Source: JBALVT01 sp965262875 (GTDB taxonomy: Bacteria > Pseudomonadota > Gammaproteobacteria > Pseudomonadales > Halieaceae). Taken from it: a stretch of DNA of 64,000 nucleotides. The DNA lies in NCBI GenBank assembly GCA_965262875.1, contig OZ253569.1, forward strand, positions 3,596,001-3,660,000, in the 5' to 3' direction. The position numbers and the translations under genes were made by a program. Shown here one piece after another: positions 9,136 to 17,971 of the stretch. Position 1 is the stretch's first letter. The number at the start of each line of letters is the position of its first letter. The notes beneath the pieces are model-generated. The model was not told the DNA's origin. It worked only from the letters and a program-made list of their open reading frames with translations, and ran no database searches.

Positions 9136-9812
9136 TAAAGCTCTCCCCCCAACTCGATAAAGCGATCTCGGCTAACAGGTTCAAACTTGACCTGATCGCC
9201 AACGCAGACAGGCATTGTAGGTGTGGCTTTGGGATTGAACATGCGCTGGGGGCAGCGGCCAATCAAGTTCCAGCCCCCCGGAGAAACGGCGGGATAGACC
9301 GCCGTTTGCCGATCCGCAATTGCCACCGCACCTCGGGGAACTTTTTGCCGCGGGGTGGCGAGGCGGGGTGCTGCAATGCGCTCATCCACTTCACCGAGGT
9401 AGGCAAACCCCGGCGCGAAGCCGATGGCATAGACCCGATACTTACCGCCCGAATGTAACTCGATGACATCGTCTACTGACATAGAGGCACGCTCGGCCAT
9501 CTGCTCGAGGTCTTCCCCTGATTCAGGGGAGTAGTACACGGGCAGTACAACGACGCGGTCCTCATCTTGCTCGCTTGCAACGATGGAGTTCATGGCATCG
9601 TGAACTTGCCCGCGCACCTTCATGTGGTCGGTTTGCAGGGGATTGTAGATGATTAGCAGGGACGCATACGAAGGGACAAGATCGATTAGATCTTCCCCTA
9701 ATGCGCTTTCGATAAGTCGGGCTGCGCTCTGCACTCGCGCCGATACTTGCGGGCTGGTTTCTTCACCCAAGTAGAGAATCATTGCGTTTTCGCCGGCACT
9801 TTGGAGTTTCAC
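9135..9812 (-). CDS. pxpB: 5-oxoprolinase subunit B
   Basis: The 225-residue protein matches the KipI-like subunit PxpB. Family blocks are AIGFAPGFAYLGEVD, PRLATPRQKVPRGAVAIA and SPGGWNLIGRCP. The B and C subunits pair and work with PxpA to hydrolyse 5-oxoproline using ATP. The gene follows pxpA after six bases and overlaps pxpC. KipI homologues in Bacillus also modulate a sporulation kinase, but the complete A-B-C set here supports the metabolic role. Confidence 0.92.
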   Translation of the reverse strand: MKLQSAGENAMILYLGEETSPQVSARVQSAARLIESALGEDLIDLVPSYASLLIIYNPLQTDHMKVRGQVHDAMNSIVASEQDEDRVVVLPVYYSPESGEDLEQMAERASMSVDDVIELHSGGKYRVYAIGFAPGFAYLGEVDERIAAPRLATPRQKVPRGAVAIADRQTAVYPAVSPGGWNLIGRCPQRMFNPKATPTMPVCVGDQVKFEPVSRDRFIELGGEL

Positions 9813-9818
9813 AGGCGT

Positions 9819-10550
9819 TTAGCTTCCATCCACCAGAGCGCGGATATCTGCGATAGCGCGAACGCCTTCCAGATTGTCGCCGTGTACGCAGAGCGTATCG
9901 GCTTCCAATACGAGGCTCTGCCCGCTCACTGTAGTTACGGTGCCGTGTTCTCGCAGCTGTTTAACTTGAGCCAGCATTTTTTCTCGATCGTGTACGGCTC
10001 CTGCTTTGCTTCTGGCCAGAAGCTTGCCGTCATCGTCGTAGCAGCGATCGGCAAACCCTTCGAAGGACAGCTTTAAGCCAAGTGCCTTCGCTTCCTCTCG
10101 AATAAGGGGAGCTTCGGGGGTGGCTTGTAGCATTAGAACCAGTGGGCGATAAAAGGAAGCTATAGCTTCCATAATAGCTGCGCGGACCGCTGGTTTCGCC
10201 ATCATGTCGTTGTACAGAGCACCGTGGGGTTTTACGTGGCCAATGGGTGAACCCAGGCTGGTCGACATGCCGTCCAATGCGGATACCTGATACAACACGC
10301 TAGCTACAATTTCTTCACTGGACAGATTCATTGATCGCCGGCCAAATCCAACCAAGTCGGGGTAGGCTGGGTGTGCGCCCACGGACACCGAATGTTCTGC
10401 CGCCAGGCGCAACGTATTGCAAATGGTAACGGGGTCGCCGCCGTGAAAGCCACAGGCGATATTGGCCTGGTCAATATAGGGCATGACCTGTTCATCCATG
10501 CCCATGGACCAACTGCCGTAACTTTCTCCCAAATCACAATTGAGTAACAT
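9819..10550 (-). CDS. pxpA: 5-oxoprolinase subunit A (LamB/YcsF family)
   Basis: The 243-residue protein starts with LNCDLGESYGSW and has NIACGFHGGDP near 30-40, both hallmarks of the LamB/YcsF fold; GAHPAYPDLVGFGRR and VKPHGALYNDM follow. It is the A subunit of ATP-dependent 5-oxoprolinase. It is the second gene of the operon, 23 bases after the UPF0317 gene. Length and motifs are typical. 5-Oxoproline forms spontaneously from glutamine and is also the product of the cyclase encoded two genes downstream. Confidence 0.93.
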   Translation of the reverse strand: MLLNCDLGESYGSWSMGMDEQVMPYIDQANIACGFHGGDPVTICNTLRLAAEHSVSVGAHPAYPDLVGFGRRSMNLSSEEIVASVLYQVSALDGMSTSLGSPIGHVKPHGALYNDMMAKPAVRAAIMEAIASFYRPLVLMLQATPEAPLIREEAKALGLKLSFEGFADRCYDDDGKLLARSKAGAVHDREKMLAQVKQLREHGTVTTVSGQSLVLEADTLCVHGDNLEGVRAIADIRALVDGS

Positions 10551-10573
10551 CCAATACCTCTCCTTACGCCAAT

Positions 10574-11359
10574 TTACATTATAGCCAGTCGGCTGTTCGG
10601 GACATCGGTAACCAGCATTGCGCCGGGGCTGTGGGTGATCGCGAAGGGAAGTTTGGCCGCTTCCAGTGCAACCTGTGGAGTGACGCCACAGGCCCAGAAC
10701 ACGGGTAGCTCGTTGTCCTTAAAGGATACAGCTTCGCCATAGTCTGGCGTATGTATGTCATCTATGCCTATTAGTGAGGGATCTCCCAGATGTATGGGCG
10801 CACCGTGGACTGAAGGGAAGCGTGTGCAGATTTGGACCGCGCGGATGGCGTCGGCGGCCAGGAAAGGGCGCATGCTGACGACCATTTTTCCCGAGAACGG
10901 CCCGGCGGGTGCGCAGTCGATGTCACTGCGATACATGGGTACATTCGTTTTTTGAGTGATATTGCGAACCTCTAGCCCATCGGCGAGCAGTGCCTCTTCA
11001 AAAGAGAACGAACAACCCAAGGCAAAAGTGACCAAATCATCACGCCACAGCTCGGAAATATCTGGGAGTTCCTCAACCACGTCGCCCTCTTTGAACACTC
11101 GGTAGCTTGGCAGGTCGCTTCTTATGTCGATATTACCCAAGGAGGGCAGGGTGAAATCCCCCGGACTACTGGCCTGGGCCACCAGTGGGCAGGGTTTGGG
11201 ATTTAGCTGGCAGAATCCGAGAAAATCATTGGCTTGTTCGGCGGGCAAAATTACAATGTTGCACTGCACGTAACCCGGCGCATAGCCCGAGGTCATGCCG
11301 GTATGCTCACCACTGCGGATTTTGTCCCGCAAAGCCTGGGGGGAGTCAGTTGCAGCCAT
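10574..11359 (-). CDS. UPF0317 / DUF1445 protein (D-glutamate cyclase-associated family)
   Basis: The 261-residue protein matches the UPF0317/DUF1445 family, often labelled putative hydro-lyase. It has RDKIRSGEHTGMTSGYAPGY near the N-terminus, then FLGFCQLNPKPCPL, a central GCSFSFEEALL block and FWACGVTPQ near the C-terminus. In vertebrate DGLUCY this domain is fused N-terminally to the DUF4392 domain. Here both are separate genes of one operon. ATG 11359 has GAGG eight bases upstream; a TTG at 11395 in the same frame lacks a comparable site. As first gene of the operon it marks the promoter side, divergent from tesB. Confidence 0.85.
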   Translation of the reverse strand: MAATDSPQALRDKIRSGEHTGMTSGYAPGYVQCNIVILPAEQANDFLGFCQLNPKPCPLVAQASSPGDFTLPSLGNIDIRSDLPSYRVFKEGDVVEELPDISELWRDDLVTFALGCSFSFEEALLADGLEVRNITQKTNVPMYRSDIDCAPAGPFSGKMVVSMRPFLAADAIRAVQICTRFPSVHGAPIHLGDPSLIGIDDIHTPDYGEAVSFKDNELPVFWACGVTPQVALEAAKLPFAITHSPGAMLVTDVPNSRLAIM

Positions 11360-11501
11360 TAAATTGCCTCGCGTTGCAGCGTGATTAATCGTCAATAATA
11401 TCGATATTGCTCTGGGTGCAACAATAACCCCATGGCGGTACTCATCACAACCAAGCCACGAAGTCTTTGATGCCAGTGGAAATGCTCACGGAGCACAGAA
11501 A

Positions 11502-12350
11502 ATGCAAGAAACGTTGAATCAACTCCTTGATGTCCTGACACCCAAGGCGGACAGTGAACTCGAATTTACCGCCCAGAACATGCATCCAGAGGCCTTCAGG
11601 GTCTATGGCGGGCAAGTATTAGCACAGTGCATTAGCGCTGCTGCGGCTACGGTTGCTGTGGGCCGCGAGGTACATTCCCAGCACGCTTATTTCCTGCGCC
11701 CAGGTAATCCCAAATTGCCGATTGCGCTGCAGGTGGAAATTGTCCGCGACGGCTTGAGTTTCAGCGCCCGTCGCGTAGTGGCCAGCCAAAACGGCAAGAC
11801 TATTTTGATCAGCACATTGTCTTTTCAGGATCCGGCCGAAGGGGATGACTACCAGGGTGTTATGCCGGACGTCCCGCCTCCTGAGGCTCTGGTCAGCGAG
11901 CGGGATTTGGGTTTACAGGCGGCCAACTTAAATGAGGAGTTTATGATAACCACCGGGCCAGATCTGGATGTCCGCGTTGTCGAACCGATAGACTGGGATA
12001 ATCCCGTCGCCCGAGAACCCAAATTGCAGGTATGGATGAAGACAGCCGGCCCCGTTTCCGATGCACCTGGTCGTCACCCTGCCTTGCTGGCCTACCTCTC
12101 TGACGCGTTTTTAATAGATGTATGCCTGATAACCCATGGTCGCCACTTCATCGACCCACATCTGCAGGTCGCCAGCCTCGACCATGCGCTGTGGTTTCAC
12201 GGTGATTTTCGTGCCGATGAATGGCTTCTCCATGTGGTTGAAGCAAACGCGGTGGGCGGGGGACGGGGTCTCGCCCAGGGTAGTTTCTATACACGGGAAG
12301 GGAAATTGGTTGCCAATACAGTCCAGCAGGGACTTGTGCGCAAGTGTTGA
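11502..12350 (+). CDS. tesB: Acyl-CoA thioesterase II
   Basis: The 282-residue double-hotdog thioesterase hydrolyses acyl-CoA to free acid and CoA. Family features are FRVYGGQVLAQCISAAAATV near residue 32, HSQHAYFLRPG, the N-terminal hotdog substrate-tunnel region and a C-terminal block around LDHALWFHGDFRADEWLL. Length matches E. coli TesB. It is followed after 75 bases by an acyl-CoA ligase on the same strand, so this pair sets free acid against CoA ester. It is divergent from the 5-oxoprolinase operon. Confidence 0.92.
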   Translation: MQETLNQLLDVLTPKADSELEFTAQNMHPEAFRVYGGQVLAQCISAAAATVAVGREVHSQHAYFLRPGNPKLPIALQVEIVRDGLSFSARRVVASQNGKTILISTLSFQDPAEGDDYQGVMPDVPPPEALVSERDLGLQAANLNEEFMITTGPDLDVRVVEPIDWDNPVAREPKLQVWMKTAGPVSDAPGRHPALLAYLSDAFLIDVCLITHGRHFIDPHLQVASLDHALWFHGDFRADEWLLHVVEANAVGGGRGLAQGSFYTREGKLVANTVQQGLVRKC

Positions 12351-12425
12351 TGTAAAGCGTTGAACCGATTGCCCACTCGGTTCTATAGTAGGGCCAGACG
12401 AACTCATTAACCGAAGGATTTTTCC

Positions 12426-13967
12426 ATGCCGCATCCGAGTATTACAGCGCAGACCTACCCACATAAGCCGGCCATTGTTATGGCCAACTCCGGCGAGATG
12501 GTTACCTATGGGCAGCTTGATGAGCGCTCCAACCAGGGGGCCCAGCTGTTCCGATCCCTGGGCCTAAAAGCCGGGGACCATATCGGCATGATGCTGGAAA
12601 ACAACCGTCAATTCCTGGAAATCTGTTGGGCGGCTCAGCGCAGTGGTTTGATTTTTACTCCGATCAGTACCCATCTGAAGCAGGACGAGACCGCCTATAT
12701 ACTCGAAAACTGCGGTGCCAAGCTGTTTATAGGCTCACTAAAGCTCGCCGATGTTGCCCAGCAGATATTGCAAAATGCGGGCGATGTAGAACACTTTTAC
12801 ATGGTAGGGGGCATTCGCGATGGATTCGAATCCTGGGAAGTTGCCTGCGACATGCAAGCCACCACGCCAATAGTTGATCAAAGCCACGGAATGCCCATGG
12901 TCTATTCTTCGGGCACCACGGGCCAGCCCAAGGGGGTGTTTCAAGCGGCGCCGGATGAGGATGTTTTTGCTCCGCACTTTCTGGCAGGAACTATTGGCGC
13001 AGGTTTTGGTTTTGGCGAAGAGACCGTGTATTTATCGCCTGCACCGCTCTACCACGCCGCTCCCCTGCACTACAACATGATGTGTTTGTATCAGGGTGGC
13101 ACCTCAATCATCATGGAACACTTTGATCCCGAACGAGCGCTGCAGCTTATTCAGGAGCATCGTATTACCCACAGCCAGTGGGTACCGATTATGTTTATCA
13201 GAATGCTCAAACTCGACGAGGAGATCAGGCTCAAATACGACATCAGTTCCCTGCAGGTTGCAATTCATGCCGCTGCTCCGTGCCCTATAGAAACCAAGGA
13301 AAAAATGATCGATTGGTGGGGCGAGGTGATCTTTGAGTACTACGCCTCCAGTGAGGGCATCGGCGCTACCATCATCGACTCGGCCGGTTGGTTAACACAC
13401 AAAGGATCAGTGGGCCCGGCCATGTTGGGGGAATTGCACATCCTGGACGACGATGGCAACGAGCTACCCACCGGTGAAGTGGGCACCGTGTACTTTTCCA
13501 GCGATGTCCCTCGCTTTGAGTACTACAACGCCCCCGAGAAAACCTCAGAAGCCTACAACGATAAGGGATGGGCAACCTGTGGAGATGTCGGCTACTTGGA
13601 TGCAGATGCTTATCTGTATCTGACCGACCGCAAAAACTTCATGATTATCTCCGGGGGGGTGAATGTGTATCCCCAGGAAATTGAGAATCTGCTGATCACC
13701 CATGACAAGGTTGCGGATGTAGCCGTGTTTGGTATTCCCAATGAGGAATTTGGAGAAGAAGTAAAAGCGGTGGTTGAGCCGATGGTCTGGGGCGATGCCA
13801 CGGATGAACTTGCGGTGGAACTTATGGAATGGCTGCGTGAGCGGCTGTCGAAAATTAAGATTCCCCGCAGTGTGGACTTCAAAGAAAAGCTGCCGCGCAT
13901 GGACAATGGCAAGTTGTACAAACGGCATTTGGCGGATGAGTATAAGGATGGTACCCGCTCCGGTTAG
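12426..13967 (+). CDS. Acyl-CoA synthetase (AMP-forming, ANL superfamily)
   Basis: The 513-residue adenylating enzyme activates a carboxylic acid to its CoA ester. The P-loop-like motif is MVYSSGTTGQPKG (about 158-170), the A5 motif is YYASSEGIGA, the A8-like GWATCGDVGYLD and DRKNFMIISGGVNVYP follow, and the C-terminal lysine lies in PRMDNGKLYKR. Substrate chain length cannot be read from sequence; short, branched or alicyclic acids are as possible as fatty acids. The ATG is at 12426 downstream of GAAGGATTT. Its end overlaps the convergent AraC remnant by four bases. Confidence 0.9.
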   Translation: MPHPSITAQTYPHKPAIVMANSGEMVTYGQLDERSNQGAQLFRSLGLKAGDHIGMMLENNRQFLEICWAAQRSGLIFTPISTHLKQDETAYILENCGAKLFIGSLKLADVAQQILQNAGDVEHFYMVGGIRDGFESWEVACDMQATTPIVDQSHGMPMVYSSGTTGQPKGVFQAAPDEDVFAPHFLAGTIGAGFGFGEETVYLSPAPLYHAAPLHYNMMCLYQGGTSIIMEHFDPERALQLIQEHRITHSQWVPIMFIRMLKLDEEIRLKYDISSLQVAIHAAAPCPIETKEKMIDWWGEVIFEYYASSEGIGATIIDSAGWLTHKGSVGPAMLGELHILDDDGNELPTGEVGTVYFSSDVPRFEYYNAPEKTSEAYNDKGWATCGDVGYLDADAYLYLTDRKNFMIISGGVNVYPQEIENLLITHDKVADVAVFGIPNEEFGEEVKAVVEPMVWGDATDELAVELMEWLRERLSKIKIPRSVDFKEKLPRMDNGKLYKRHLADEYKDGTRSG

Positions 13968-14955
13968 CCCACTCTCGATTGTTCGAGTCGATACTGAGCC
14001 GGTGGCATACCTTCCCAACGCTTGAAAGCCCTTCGAAAGTTTGTGGTTTCAGTGAACCCTACCAGCGCAGCAATAGTGTCGAGATTGAGTTGCGAGCGTT
14101 TCAAATAGTGCCGGGATAAATCCTGACGCAGTTGATCGACGATAATTTGGAAAGTGGTATTTTCCGCCTGTAGGTTGCGGCGCAAAGTGCGGCTGCACAT
14201 GTTCAATTTGGCGGCAACCTCCTCCATGGTGGGTAAATTGCCTGGAGCGGCCAACAGCATTTCGGTCACATCGCGCGTTAGCTCCCGGCTATGTCGCTGC
14301 TGTTTGGTCATGAATTCCTCGCACATTTTTCGACCGATTTCCGCGCTCATCGCGTTGGCCATCAACAGCGGTTGTTGTTGGATCTCAATGTCCAGTTCGA
14401 AGCGGTTGGATTCGGCGTTAAACTCAATAGGGCAGGGGAAGCAGTCTCTGTATGCTTGAGAATACTCCGGCTCCGGGTAGGCAAAACTGACCTTCAGGGA
14501 TTGCCCGGTTTCTGTAACAGTGGCCTGCTGACCGCAATCAGACTGGCGAACAGCTTCTCGACGGTAAACGGTTCGATGTCGACCATATCCGGATAAAAGG
14601 GGCGGGCGACGTATGTCATGCTGCCCTTCTTGTTATCGATTTCCATGTCCAGGTGCACCAGGGAGCTGGCGACTTGATGGTATTGTCGCGCTAATCGAAG
14701 GGCGTCACCCCAGGTCGGGCAGGACATCATGGCGTAGCCCAGGACCCCATAAGTATTTATGTGATAGCGGCTGCCAATGATCAGGCCGACATCCGGGCGC
14801 GGGCTGCTGGCAGTGATATTGCGCATTACTTTCAGAGCCTGGATGAAAGAGACCAGTGTGCTTTCTTGCTCTACATCACCGCGCGTCAAACTGGAGTTTT
14901 TAAGGATTCGATCCTCAACAACACCCAGTTCTTGCATCACGTCCAATATCAGCGC

Positions 14956-16010
14956 TTAGATTCAAGTCATAAGTGCAATTTCTAGAGCAGGTGGCCAACT
15001 GGTACAATCCAGTGCCATTTTCTCGACCAAGGAAATTACACATGAACTATACACAGTTGACCGAATACGAACGATACCAGATTGAAGCATTTTTAAAAGC
15101 TGGTTTTACACAAAAAGCCATAGCCAGAGAGCTTAGACGAAGCCCTGGGACAATTAGCAGAGAGCTTGGTCGCAATACGGGCTTGCGTGGTTATAGGCCC
15201 CAGCAGGCCCAGCGTTTTGCCACTGAACGGCAGCATCACCACACCCATACACGTATTACAGAGATAACCTGGCAGCGGGTTGAATCGCTACTGAGGGAGG
15301 AATGGAGTCCAGAGCAGATCAGCGGTTGGCTAGCAAAATCAATCCTGCAATCTGTTAGTCCAGAATGGATTTATCAGTACATTCTGATCGACAAGAAGGC
15401 CGGGGGCGACCTCCATGCCCACTTGCGCTGCCAAAAGAAACGTAAGAAGCGTTACGGGAGCCCAGACAAGCGCGGGCAGCTAAAGAACCGGGTAAGTATC
15501 GACGAGCGTCCAGCGATTGTTGATGAGCGCAAGCGTATTGGTGATTGGGAAATGGACCTTATCATTGGGCGCTTGGGTGGCTCCGTACTGATGACGGCTG
15601 TTGAGAGAAAGACACGTTTCACAGTGATCGCCCTGGCCCCCAATAAAACGGCGAAGGCCGTCAAGGAAGCGATACTTGGGGCGCTTTCCCCCTTAGCCGC
15701 CCCGGTAGAAACACTGACCTATGATAACGGCAAGGAGTTTGCCTTACACGAGGTTATCGCCCAACAGCTGCAGGCTGAAAGCTACTTCGCGCACCCTTAC
15801 CATTCATGGGAGCGGGGATTGAATGAGAATACAAATGGTCTGATCCGCCAATACGCCCCGAAAGGATCTAGCTTTGATGATATGACGCCGGAGTGTGTCC
15901 AGAGAATCTTTGATAAACTTAACAACCGGCCAAGAAAATGTCTGGACTTTAAAACCCCCAACCAAGTACTGTTTGGGATCAACCCACCGATTGCACTAGC
16001 GACTTGAATC
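14956..16010 (+). mobile_element. IS30-family insertion sequence
   Basis: This 1.05-kb element carries one transposase gene. Its ends are imperfect inverted repeats: GATTCAAGTC then AGTGCAAT on the left, and the complement of GATTCAAGTC and AGTGCAAT on the right. A 3-bp CGC flanks both ends (14953-14955 and 16011-16013), which fits the 2-3 bp target duplications of IS30. The host is an AraC-family gene. The first 84 bases recur as a remnant at 44733-44816. Confidence 0.85.
15042..16007 (+). CDS. IS30-family transposase
   Basis: The 321-residue protein has an N-terminal helix-turn-helix (YTQLTEYERYQIEAFLKAG, then RSPGTISRELGRN) and a DDE catalytic domain: DWEMDLIIG, LTYDNGKEF and ERGLNENTNGLIRQ. 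Length is normal for IS30 and the frame is intact, so it could be active. I chose ATG 15042 with AAGGAAA upstream rather than an earlier in-frame codon at 14973 that lies in the terminal repeat region. It inserts the element with 2-3 bp duplications. Confidence 0.92.
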   Translation: MNYTQLTEYERYQIEAFLKAGFTQKAIARELRRSPGTISRELGRNTGLRGYRPQQAQRFATERQHHHTHTRITEITWQRVESLLREEWSPEQISGWLAKSILQSVSPEWIYQYILIDKKAGGDLHAHLRCQKKRKKRYGSPDKRGQLKNRVSIDERPAIVDERKRIGDWEMDLIIGRLGGSVLMTAVERKTRFTVIALAPNKTAKAVKEAILGALSPLAAPVETLTYDNGKEFALHEVIAQQLQAESYFAHPYHSWERGLNENTNGLIRQYAPKGSSFDDMTPECVQRIFDKLNNRPRKCLDFKTPNQVLFGINPPIALAT

Positions 16011-16209
16011 CGCAGCGGGAATGAGTAGGTCGGAATCCGTTTTTGGTAGATGCCTCTATACTGATTGAATCCGCTGTCGCCAGGCTTTTGTGGGTTTTTC
16101 ATCGAATGTCCGCAAATGATCCTTTCGTGTCCGATCATAACCTTCTTTCACGGTCGGCTAAAGCGCAAAATTACTTCAATCCCGTGAACTCTTTCAGGAA
16201 GCCGAGACG

Positions 16210-17940
16210 ATGACTGCAAGAACTCAAAAAGTGTCCAACAAAAGCAAAGTACGTTCTGTACGCAAACAAAAGTCAGAGCGCAATATGAATCAGGCCGCCG
16301 AGGGAGTAGTCGGTTTGAGCCCATTGGTGGGTGTTAGGGCGGATGATCTCACCGACGCGATTAAAACCACAGCCAGGCAGCTTGCAAAACAACCCCTGGT
16401 GGCAGCCAAGCACACCCTGGGTTACGCGGGTAAGTTAGTCGATGTTATTGCGGGAAAATCCGCTTATGCCCTGGCTAAGAAAGACCGCCGTTTCGCCGAT
16501 AGCAGTTGGCAGGACAGCGCCATTTTCAGCCGCTTGTTACAAAGCTATCTGGCGCTGGATGAATCTTGTACGGAATGGGTTGATGACCTGGATCTGGATA
16601 GCATGACTGATCGAAAGGCACGGTTTGTGGTGGATATACTCACCGACAGCCTGGCACCCACCAATCTTTTATTCACTAACCCCTCAGCGCTGAAGAAAGC
16701 CAGAGCCACGCGTGGGGGCAGTCTTGTACAGGGGCTGCGCCATGCTGTAGAGGACTACCGACACAATAACGCCATGCCTGCTCAGGTCGATAAAGACCAG
16801 TTCACCGTGGGTGAGAACCTGGCTACAACGGAAGGCTCTGTGGTTTTTCGCAATGACATTCTGGAACTGATTCAATACAAGTCCAGTACCGGCAAGGTGT
16901 ACCAGAGGCCTCTGATGGTCGTGCCGCCACAGATCAACAAATTTTATGTGTTTGATTTGTCGCCTGAAAAGAGCATGTTCAAATTTTTGGTGGAGCAGGG
17001 ACAACAGCTCTTCGCTGTGAGCTGGCGAAACCCCACCGCAGCGCAGCGGCATTGGGGAATGGATGATTACATCCAATCACTGACAGAAGCTGTGACGGCC
17101 ATACAGACCATTACAAGCCAACCCAGTGTCAATTTGATGGGTGCGTGCTCCGGGGGAATTACGGCGTCTATCCTGGCTGCTTATATGGATTCGGCGGGGG
17201 AGGGGGCGATTCACAGCCTGACCACATTGGTCTGTGTTCTCAGTCAACAACAGGAGGACTCTGATATCACCTTGTTTGCCAGTAATAGTGGCATTGAAAA
17301 TGCCAGACGCAGCTCCCGCAAAAAAGGCATTTTGGACGGCAAGGATCTGGCTAAAGTATTTAACTGGATGCGCCCCAACGATTTGATTTGGAACTACGTG
17401 GTGAACAACTACCTGTTGGGTAATTCACCTCCAGCATTTGATATCCTGTACTGGAATAACGATACCACCTGTCTGCCGGCTCAACTGCACAGTGATTTTC
17501 TGGATCAGATACAGTCGGATCCCCTGGTAACGGCTGGAGATCTAACGGTGATGGATCGCCCCATTGATCTGACCAGCTTGGCTTGTGACAAATACCTCGT
17601 CGCCGGTGTCACCGACCACATTACTCCCTGGCACGCCTGTTATCGGAGTACCCAGTTTATGACTGGCGATATTCGTTTTGTGCTTAGCAATAGCGGTCAC
17701 ATTCAGGCGCTGGTGAATCCACCGGGAAATGCGAAGTCGAATTTCTTTTTGAATGATGAACTTCCTGCCTCTCACGAGGAATGGCGCGAGGGAGCGCAGC
17801 AGGTCATGGGCACCTGGTGGGACGACTGGGCAAGTTGGTTGGCACAGCGCGGTGGTCGCAAAGTGAATGCGCGCAAGACCCTTGGAAAGAAGGGGCACTA
17901 CGAAACGATGGAGGCAGCGCCGGGTACTTACGTATACTAA
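16210..17940 (+). CDS. phaC: Polyhydroxyalkanoate synthase (class I/II type)
   Basis: The 576-residue polymerase links hydroxyacyl-CoA units into PHA granules. The lipase-like box GACSGG near residue 310 has the catalytic Cys in place of Ser; Asp in GVTDHITPW (about 467) and His in NSGHIQ (about 496) complete the triad. The block NNYLLGNSPPAFDILYWNND resembles class II (medium-chain) synthases, and the depolymerase directly downstream also recalls class II clusters. The N-terminus has a basic 30-residue extension. No phaC2, phasin or phaD follows. Chain-length specificity is inferred. Confidence 0.9.
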   Translation: MTARTQKVSNKSKVRSVRKQKSERNMNQAAEGVVGLSPLVGVRADDLTDAIKTTARQLAKQPLVAAKHTLGYAGKLVDVIAGKSAYALAKKDRRFADSSWQDSAIFSRLLQSYLALDESCTEWVDDLDLDSMTDRKARFVVDILTDSLAPTNLLFTNPSALKKARATRGGSLVQGLRHAVEDYRHNNAMPAQVDKDQFTVGENLATTEGSVVFRNDILELIQYKSSTGKVYQRPLMVVPPQINKFYVFDLSPEKSMFKFLVEQGQQLFAVSWRNPTAAQRHWGMDDYIQSLTEAVTAIQTITSQPSVNLMGACSGGITASILAAYMDSAGEGAIHSLTTLVCVLSQQQEDSDITLFASNSGIENARRSSRKKGILDGKDLAKVFNWMRPNDLIWNYVVNNYLLGNSPPAFDILYWNNDTTCLPAQLHSDFLDQIQSDPLVTAGDLTVMDRPIDLTSLACDKYLVAGVTDHITPWHACYRSTQFMTGDIRFVLSNSGHIQALVNPPGNAKSNFFLNDELPASHEEWREGAQQVMGTWWDDWASWLAQRGGRKVNARKTLGKKGHYETMEAAPGTYVY

Positions 17941-17971
17941 ATTTGATCGGAACCCGGGAGGCTCGCTGTAC

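Larger units (their letters stand above)
13964..16055 (-). pseudogene. AraC-family regulator (ligand-binding N-terminal domain), split by IS30 and frameshifted
   Basis: The C-terminal HTH half (13964 to about 14510) and the N-terminal half (about 14494-14955) are in different frames. Reading the first frame upstream gives SFAYPEPEYSQAYRDC and an acidic linker, so a single shift near 14515 separates them. The gene is then cut by the IS30 element. Removing 14956-16010 and one CGC copy joins DLLIPA upstream of ALILDVMQELGVVED in one frame, recreating the usual N-terminus of this family. The true start beyond 16055 is unclear, because a TAG precedes it in frame. An intact version would probably have controlled the adjacent acyl-CoA or PHA genes. 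Confidence 0.8.

Noticed and set aside
15797..16138. A 113-codon minus-strand frame across the IS30 right end
   Set aside because: It is antisense to the transposase; only the part beyond the IS resembles the AraC N-terminus and is in another frame.
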